Source of the DNA: Corbicula japonica
Taxonomy: Eukaryota > Mollusca > Bivalvia > Venerida > Cyrenidae
Assembly (NCBI GenBank): GCA_038501625.1
Contig: JAZAYU010000931.1
Coordinates: 1-64,000, forward strand
Length of the DNA: 64,000 bases
Direction of reading: 5' to 3'
Each line of letters starts with the position of its first letter. The first letter of the stretch is position 1. The notes below the pieces were generated by a model that was not told the origin of the DNA, did not search any database, and saw only the letters and a program-made list of their open reading frames with translations. Positions 56,761 through 64,000 of the stretch are shown piece after piece. A program made the position numbers and the translations under genes.

Positions 56761-58289
56761 GTGCATCTTATACACTGTACTCTTTAATACCTGTTTTAAT
56801 AGTAATATAATCATTATGCTTAGGGCGGCATCGCTCTAAGATTTTCTGTAAAGATTGATAGGTATTTATGAAAACCAGAAAAAGGCAAAACATTCCGACT
56901 AACAGCTAGTTACAAGGTAGAACTGGTTTCTTTAAGAGAGCCAGATATTTACCTATAAAAACGAACTTATATATAACAATCTTGCTGTAATGTACATTAT
57001 CATCCCGGTACCTTTTTTAATTATACATGTACTATTCAGACGAAGACGGTTTCATGTAGCTCACAATTAGAAATCAAATATTACTAAAGATCGCAATTAA
57101 ATCAAATGACCATATGAAAACATATGAAATAACACTTACCTAAACGCCGTTATCAGGAATTCCAGTTAAATCATAATTCCCTTGCGATCGAAACCGAAAC
57201 AACATTTATTTAATCAGTGAATTAAATGTTATTTACTTTCATGTGACATACCAGAATAAAAGAAACAAAACTTATGTTGAACAAATGATTAAACGTGTAT
57301 ACTGTTTAAACATTATACATTGTTTTTTTTTCTTGTTTTCTTTTCATTATGTACAAACAAGGTTTTATGTAATGATTACTTGTACTTTATTTATAACCCA
57401 AAATTGAGGTAAACCGACTTAGGTTATCTACTCAAGTCACACCTGTTAACATGAATGCAGAGCATAATTATGTTCACCTGCTTTACATGTTCCTTTTCCT
57501 CTATGTTTAATAAGATTTTATGAGCTGGACATAACCCAGTCATACATAGAGACAAGAATTAAGTTATATTTAACATGTATACCGATGAAGGTCGGTTAAA
57601 ATAAGACCATTATTACCAAAGGCATTGTTTCAATAACCAAAAATAATTTCGTTATTGTTAAACTCACCATTTATTACGTTGTTGCTATTGTCTGTTTTTG
57701 TATTCACTCATTTTCATTAATGTATCACGGAATCGCTGACCAAGTATAGCTTTAGTACGTGACGTGCACTTTCATTGTTCATGTTGAGTATCATCAATAA
57801 AATGTACTCAAAATTGGAAAGCACTCAAGTAAAAAAGACTTCAGTAGTAGGCATAAAAATATATATTCAATTTAATGTTATTCTATTTAGTAAGTGATAG
57901 CGTCTCTAGCTGGGAGCGAACCCGCAACATTTAATCTCATTGTTTTCTTCTTTACCCAAGCACTAAAATTTAAAGCATAGTTTTAAAGCATCCTATCGGT
58001 ATCGGTTTAATGTATTTAAAAACTCTTTAAAAACTGGGCATAACTTACAATATTGACGTAGTTAAGTTGCTCATGCACATCATACACGGAATTCCAAAAA
58101 GTTTAAATATTCTCCAAACGAAACACAAACTGAATTTACTTAGACGGTAAAGGTTTTAAAACTGACAAACGAGAGACCATCCAAACAGTGTGGTCTGAAT
58201 TATCTGAAGCTGATATAAAATAATTAGTTATTAACTGTAAGTTGTGTTGTAAAACGAAAGTATTACACTTTCGGTCTTCAGTTTGAACA
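55779..58289. other. Non-coding stretch with microsatellites
   Basis: No gene is seen. (AATC)n-like sequence at about 56430-56475 and (ATTG)n at about 56725-56760 are inverted relative to each other. A SINE fragment lies at about 57895-57935 (TCTCTAGCTGGGAGCGAACC). The stretch next to 58290 contains the presumed promoter and an acceptor-like TCGGTCTTCAG just before the start codon of the next gene. Confidence 0.5.
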
Positions 58290-59930
58290 ATGAACATGGA
58301 GAATTTTGAAATTGAGTCAGACAAAAAGGAAATTGATCCAGACGACGAAGAGGCAGATCGTGAAAATATATTTCTGGAAGAAGTCAAGAAGCTCACAGAA
58401 GAAGTAGAAGACCTCAAGACCAGTGTTACGGAAGAAAGAAATGTTAAGCAACAAACACAAGAGAGAAACAAAGAGCTTGAGTCAAAGATATTGAGACTTC
58501 AGAAGGAAAACAATGACAAAGACAGAACAATTACGGAAAAGGAGATGTATCTTTATGACCTTGAAAGACAGAAAAATATTCTCGCTGATGAGGTTAAAAC
58601 CTTTAAAAGCAAAAAGAAGATTCAAGGTATGTCTAACTCATAGAAATATCATGTTAAACATACTAAATGTTTTACAAAGAACTTTGTTTCTAATATATTT
58701 GTAGTATATAGCCTCATTTAACAATAAACTTTCAATTTTAAGTCCAGCTGCTATGCAGGCAAGATGAAAAGGATATGAAGGCCGTAGCAGAAGCACTTAC
58801 AGAAGCATTGACTAACAAGAAAAAGGTTCCGGATCTTCATGTAATAAGATGTATGAAGGCTTCAGAAATTCAATACGACATTCCATTGCTTTTGTTATGT
58901 TTTGCCACCAACGAAGTTGCTCAAGGAATAGCGACCGCACTTAAAGGAATTTCAGGTAAAAATATAACTGATTACTTGCTTTTCTCTTACAGGGTAATAT
59001 TGTTAATCGGATTTTAAAGCTTAATAGCTTTAACATGTTTTATTTTTCAATACAAAACAGTTAAAAACAAAACTCATGGAAAGTCACGCCCAGAAAATAC
59101 AGAAACTTATCCAATAAGAAGAGACAGAATATCAGATCCGTTTTCAGAATTCAAACAATTAACGATAAAGAGAAGACACAAAAATAGGTGTTTTACTTCC
59201 TATTTTTTAGATTTACTGTAGCAAAAATTTAAAAAAAACAATGAAAAGAAATGTTGTTCCGAAAACTGTTTGTTTCTATCCTATATTTGCATCATGCTGA
59301 TCATTTGTTCATATATTTTTTTTAATTTTAAATATTACCCCGCGCTTACTTTTCTGTATAATTTTAATGTATTAGTGCGTTACGTGGCAAGTTTTAAGTT
59401 TGTGCAACCTCATACCTGGTTCAAACTCCGAACTGGCAAACATGTGTTGCTACTAACAGTTCTTCAGATCAACTCCTCAGTTATTTTTTTTTAATATTTT
59501 ATGTAACTTGATCGTATCATAAAATTGCGGTCGTTTTTCTATCTATCTTATTTGTGTCAGTATTTGGGAGGCTGTGTTTCGGCACGTGACGTTCCTGCTA
59601 GACGTGTAAACAAACATTCTTCATTCTTGAGACTGTATTGTAAGGCTGAATCTGGTGTTGATCTTAACTATTGACATAGTTTACGAAATAAATAGCAAAA
59701 TTAAATTACGTTTTTCTTTAGTTTCAGCGAAAACTGCCGTCGTAAATGTTCATTTAAAAGTTGAGCATGCACTTCCAGATAACCCAAGTGATCTTGTGCT
59801 ACCAATTAAAGAATTCAAGTCATTGGGGAGGATTTTCGACCTGGCATATACTGCAGATAACGGATTGTATCACTGTAAAATGAATGAAACAAATGTTCTC
59901 GGCATTAAAGATTTCATCTACGACCACTGA
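58290..59930 (+). CDS. Coiled-coil protein with the same C-terminal alpha/beta-like domain (252 aa)
   Basis: Three exons: 58290-58626, 58743-58955 and 59722-59930 (stop TGA). Donors are CAAG-GTATGT and TCAG-GTAAAA; acceptors end TTTTAAG and CTTTAG. An acceptor six bases further in (59728) would also keep frame. An in-frame TGA just before 58290 fixes the start in this exon. Residues 1-112 are acidic and then strongly coiled-coil (VKKLTEEVEDLKTSVTEE; LESKILRLQKENNDKD). Residues 113-252 carry VQLLCRQDEKD, an amphipathic helix (AVAEALTEALTNKKK), DLHVIRC, DIPLLLLC, a second helix (EVAQGIATALKGI), AVVNVHLK and SLGRIFDLAY. Both introns are in phase 1 at the same places as the last two introns of the gene ending at 30425. 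The N-terminus is much shorter than that paralogue's. No membrane segment. Function unknown; coiled-coil-driven assembly is inferred. Confidence 0.8.
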
Positions 59931-61243
59931 AAAAGGGATTTACAATACAACAATAATTGGAAGTGTAAATGCCGCAACTATTCAGTGTACGATCAAAACA
60001 GATATATCATGCATAAGTCAGTCGATAACAGGATAAACAGGACCAAATAAGACAGTTTGATTGTTATACAAGGTCATCCAAATTTAGAAACAGAAAACGA
60101 AACTGGTTAGTTTCCAAAAACAAGGTTATACGCATTTAGATGACTTGTCGCTTCTAATTTCTTGGAACGATATAAATAGAATAAACGGAACAGTGGCTTT
60201 TTGAAAATACAAAATACTTGAAACTTGCTACAATTTAGGTCAGTAACAAGAATTAAAATCTAAAATTGGTTGCGTTAAAAGTCTACTTTCAGGTACAACT
60301 CATACAATTATTGGAAATAAAAAAAAGTTTGTTTTTTTTAATCAGTGTAAATAGTTTCACTGACATTATGAAATAGTCAGATCTAAATTGACATTCTGGC
60401 CGTTGAATATAGTTTATTTACTTTCAAACAGAAATGACAATCAGATTGCACATGTTTATATCCATTAAGGGATCACAGTTAATGAAACAGATCTATTAGT
60501 TAAACTCATATTTCAAACCACTTCGGCGATTGGTCGTCTTCAGTTAAAAATGTCACAACAAGTTTACATTTTCTTTCTTTTGCAACATACATACAGGAAC
60601 AATTATTAACTACGTCACGGTATTTTAGTGCAAAAAGCTGTTTAGTCCTTTTCTAACCAAATATTTATGCTATATATAGTGGTTAATCGATGACTGACAA
60701 TACAAGTATGTTTGAACTGATGTGGGAGGGGTGGTGTGGCAGACATGGAAATTAGAACACGTTCCTTTAATATCTGTGGCCGATCCGTAAAAATGGACAT
60801 AAATCAACGGCACATTATTTAGTCTGATTAAAAAGAGTATCTTGTTTTGTTATCTACATATTTATAAACGAGCAAACAAAGGAATTTTTTCACAGACTCT
60901 ACTAGCTACATTACCGACGCTGGTCACTGGTCGCTATAAAGATTTTTATGTAAAATGCTTGGCAATCGCCAAAATCTTGAACAAAAAACATTAATCATTT
61001 TCAGGCATCTCGTTTTCTCGTTTCGACTAGTAAAAACAACAAGGTTTAGTTCGAGCATAACATCAGTGTCAGAGTCTTTAAGTGTTTTAACTTCCTTGTT
61101 ATGTTCTATTTAAATTTCGTTTACACACGTTTATCTTCTGGTACATTACCGTGTTTACAGTGTAAAGCGTCACTTAAAGTCACTTAAACAGAACTTGTGA
61201 GTGGGTTAATCAAAAATTTTATGTGGTAGTGTTTGAAAACAAA
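59931..61243. other. 3' flank and possible promoter region of a following gene
   Basis: AT-rich, no ORF. The part after about 61080 precedes a start-codon-plus-donor exon at 61244 and may be its 5' UTR and promoter. Confidence 0.4.
60180..60185 (+). terminator. Candidate polyadenylation signal
   Basis: AATAAA about 250 bases after the stop codon of the gene at 58290-59930. Another AATAAA lies near 60314. Confidence 0.4.
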
Positions 61244-61250
61244 ATGGCAG
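61244..61250 (+). CDS. Possible first coding mini-exon of an unseen gene
   Basis: AAAATGGCAG is followed directly by GTAAGTGTG, a perfect donor. The context around ATG is favourable (A at -3, G at +4). The exon would encode Met-Ala and the first base of the next codon. No following exon is recognisable before 64000, so the gene would continue to the right of the window. A chance match remains possible. Confidence 0.3.
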
Positions 61251-62870
61251 GTAAGTGTGCATTGTTGTTCCTTACATTCGCTTCATAACCGACTTTAATT
61301 CACATATAACTATTTCATTTCTGAGTTATAAGCAAGTTTGTTCCAATATATGCACTAACAGTAAATAGCATGTTACATGCAAGAATTAAGTTTAATCCAA
61401 TGTGGCAGCCATATTGTTCTGACAATAAGCAAGTGTCAAAATGGTTTATATGTACATGTATGTCTTGCATTTCAAATAAGTAAACCTATTATTAAAATGA
61501 TATTAAAATTGTATAATGGTGAGAACATCGGAACATCAGAAAATTGTGGAACAGATAAATATTTATTACAAATTGAATTAAGTGTGGTATCTGATATATG
61601 ACTTATAACGGTAAAACAATCACCATTACTATTTTCAAATAAAATGAGTATTTTCTTAATTGACTGAAATCAATGTATTACTGTCATTTGTCGCCAAATA
61701 CGACAGAATATGGAACGACGTTGCTACCTCATAAAACTGCTTTTATTTGTATACTGTGAAGTCTTTATGTTACTATGTGCATACTTTGATATGCTGTGTG
61801 CACTACTCATATCAATAAGGGCCGTACAGTTATCATTGCACGTCCATTGATAAAAAGAAAATCATCAAAATCTCTCCAACGCCAAAATGCCGTTAAATGA
61901 AACTTTGCTAAAATAAATGGTATTAACGTATCTCTATTTCGCATTTGTTAAACAATTTAGAACAGTGAAGATAAATAGCTAAATAAAATAACTCACTAAA
62001 TTTCTATTTACATTAATTAACAAAAAAAATTAACTAAACTAAAGATCATGTTAATTTTCCACATGAGTAATATTACACTGACAACAATATGTTATGTCTT
62101 TCTCACTTAAATTTTTAAAAAAATGAGATATTTGAAAAAGGGTGTTTGACCTTGATTTTTCTGGTCGCTTCCTGGTCTCGTAAATGGGTGCCTAACGTTG
62201 ATTTCTGTCGTCATACCTTCTTCATAGTTTTTTTGAAAAGGACACAGCATTTTGTTGTCAGGATAATTATGCTCACGTGAGCATGTAAGTGATATTTTGT
62301 GGGTTTTTTATATTTTGTAAATTTATGTAAATATGATTTAAGTGTGTTTTTAGGTCTACTTATATTTTTTACGGTTATGACTTTTCTGAACGAATGTGAA
62401 TTGCAATACATTAATAGCGGTTATTTGTTCAAAGTTCTGTTGAACTGCAGTTTGCCGTTACAGATATTTTGATATTTCTATTTGGTACCATGACGACTGA
62501 AGATGGCCCTAAAACGCATACTTAATAGCGATTATATTTACTGACCATGGAGTTTTATTTTTTTCCATTTAGTTATTTGTACACTAATTATGTGATGTCA
62601 ATCGTTCATCATGTATTGTGCATTGCACTGTTTCGTAATGTGAAAACCTAATGATGAAGTATCAACCGATAGTTATTTATTGTCTATTCTCAGTTTCATT
62701 TTCTGCACACTTCCTGGTGCAAAGAATAATCAGTTCGTTAGCGCTTCAATATGTAATTATGCCGCGTGCATTCTCCATTTGGCTTTATATTCTTTGCTTT
62801 CTTCAAATTGTTTTGTACATACTTCAATGGATCTTCATGTCTTGGGCAAATTTGTGTTTTATCGTTAAGG
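61251..62870. other. Non-coding stretch, possibly intronic
   Basis: AT-rich with no repeat or exon that I can support. ORFs at 61377-61601 and 62651-62878 lack splice context and recognisable sequence. Confidence 0.4.
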
Positions 62871-63130
62871 ACAGCTGATCATGGAATGGTGTTAATCTGA
62901 AAATACCTCAGTGAAGGTTCCAAAGTTCACCGGCATATGCATGCCGTCAATTTTGGGATCGATCAAAATACTGTTGTAAATATTGAGATGGGCTCAACTC
63001 TGGGCTAGACGGTGTTGGCAGTTATACGCAGTTCCTTTATTCTTATGAACTCGATCAAACCCAGTTTCAAGATTGTAATACTTGGCGTGTTCGGTGGCTT
63101 TAAAAGTTCCATTTCATCTATTTCAATATG
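62871..63130 (+). repeat. Dispersed repeat, copy 2 (partner at 9394-9665)
   Basis: Same word order as copy 1, from CTGATCATGG near the start to GTTCGGTGGCTTTAAAAGTT and TTTCATCTATTTC at the end. Same orientation, 53 kb away. Confidence 0.75.
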
Positions 63131-63198
63131 CACATATTTCGTTTGTAATTTCAATCGATCTTTTTGTCTTGTTAATTTTCCATTGCGTTAGCATATCT

Positions 63199-63228
63199 GA
63201 GGGTTGTTCAAAAAGTAATGCAAAAGTC
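63199..63228 (+). mobile_element. Possible mariner-type terminus
   Basis: GAGGGTTGTTCAAAAAGTAA resembles the ends of a widespread mariner group, by memory of that family. No matching right end is present before 64000 and no transposase frame follows, so it may be a fragment or continue past the window. Confidence 0.35.
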
Positions 63229-64000
63229 ATTCCATGACTAATATTGGTGAGTGTAAACATGTTATAAGAATGTTTGTTGACAGCATAAAATTTTGTCCAA
63301 CAAGCCTGAAAATTTCATTTACCAATGACAAATATCAAGGATTTTACAGAATTACAAATAGGGTATTCTAGTATGAGAATACTAGCCTAGTTTTCGGCTT
63401 TAGCAAATATCAGTGTCATGGTTGAGATAATAATAAAAAGTAAAAAGCAATGCTTATACATGTTGAATACATCACAAAGCAAGTTTGTTTATATTAATCC
63501 ATTTGATAATAAAACTTATCTGTTATTTTGACTTCGGAGAACACACTCCTAAACAGGGGAGGTAAGTTTAAATAATGAGAAATGACGGGGGTTCTTTACA
63601 ACACTTGGGTAAATATAGACGTAGATCTTTTATAAATGCCAAGTGTGTGATAAAGATAACTACTCTTATCCATCATGTGTCCATGTATAAAATGTGAGAT
63701 TCCAATAAATAGTATTAATTTTTACTCGTGATCGAAAATGTGTTTCCCTTTTGGACTTGCTTAGACACCGTCTTTCAAGTTTTTGAAACTGATACGTTTA
63801 ATAGTAAAATTGTTATAATGTAAACCAAATAATTTTTTCTAACAGGAAATCAGATTTTTAACAATATATTAATTCAGAAATAAGAAAAGATGACGAAGAA
63901 AACTTGTTTTGGGTTTCTGTCCGAAAATTCGCAATGACCTTTATGTTCCCAAGACACAGCTACTTTCATGTACTCAAAACTGGCCGAAATCGTTAGAGTA
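63229..64000. other. Non-coding stretch at the window edge
   Basis: No supported feature. Confidence 0.4.

Overview
The window is AT-rich eukaryotic DNA from an intron-containing animal genome. A bivalve mollusc is the most likely source. The evidence is a tyrosine-recombinase retrotransposon, a 157-bp tandem family with a GCAGTGCAGTGCACAAGAACC-type core, a GCTCCCC-capped element, many small inverted-repeat transposons and tRNA-derived SINEs. The organism call rests on remembered repeat style, not on a search. No bacterial gene, rRNA, CRISPR array or intact tRNA gene is visible.

Host genes. The clearest genes are members of one unrecognised family. A complete minus-strand gene (36559 down to 30425, six coding exons, 514 aa) encodes an N-terminal helical and coiled-coil region followed by a two-exon alpha/beta-like C-terminal domain. 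A plus-strand gene (58290-59930, three exons, 252 aa) has a shorter coiled coil and the same two-exon domain, with both shared introns in phase 1. A third copy of only the last exon lies at 6229-6452. A minus-strand gene with OB-fold-like (RPA/SSB-type) exons lies at 44007-49095, with a 5' non-coding exon near 50296. It has two in-frame stops and is called a pseudogene. A seven-base coding mini-exon ending in a perfect donor at 61244-61250 may start another gene.

Mobile and repeated DNA, left to right: a 17-bp-period minisatellite (2016-3957); a GGTTACA-rich foldback element (4927-5832); a hairpin element (10864-11020); a broken Ngaro/DIRS-type retrotransposon (about 12060-16693) inserted in the left arm of a diverged inverted duplication (left arm 11690-19200, right arm about 25140-29705); a 1.5-kb TIR element carrying a LINE 3' end (19921-21438); a TTAA-flanked TIR element (23006-23789); a 157-bp tandem array in a GCTCCCC element (25172-26862); a SINE pair (27303-27700); a 2-kb long-TIR element (39562-41573); a 26-bp minisatellite; a triple 360-bp repeat (42526-43603); MITEs in the introns of the OB-fold pseudogene; a 2.3-kb foldback element with a nested transposon (50413-52696); a CCCAGCAAGCA-ended element (53017-54137); and a mariner relic (54763-55778).

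The main point of interest is the three-copy coiled-coil plus alpha/beta gene family, with conserved intron phases and no family name I can assign. The second is the layered structural history: an inverted duplication, a retrotransposon in one arm, and foldback elements with nested insertions.
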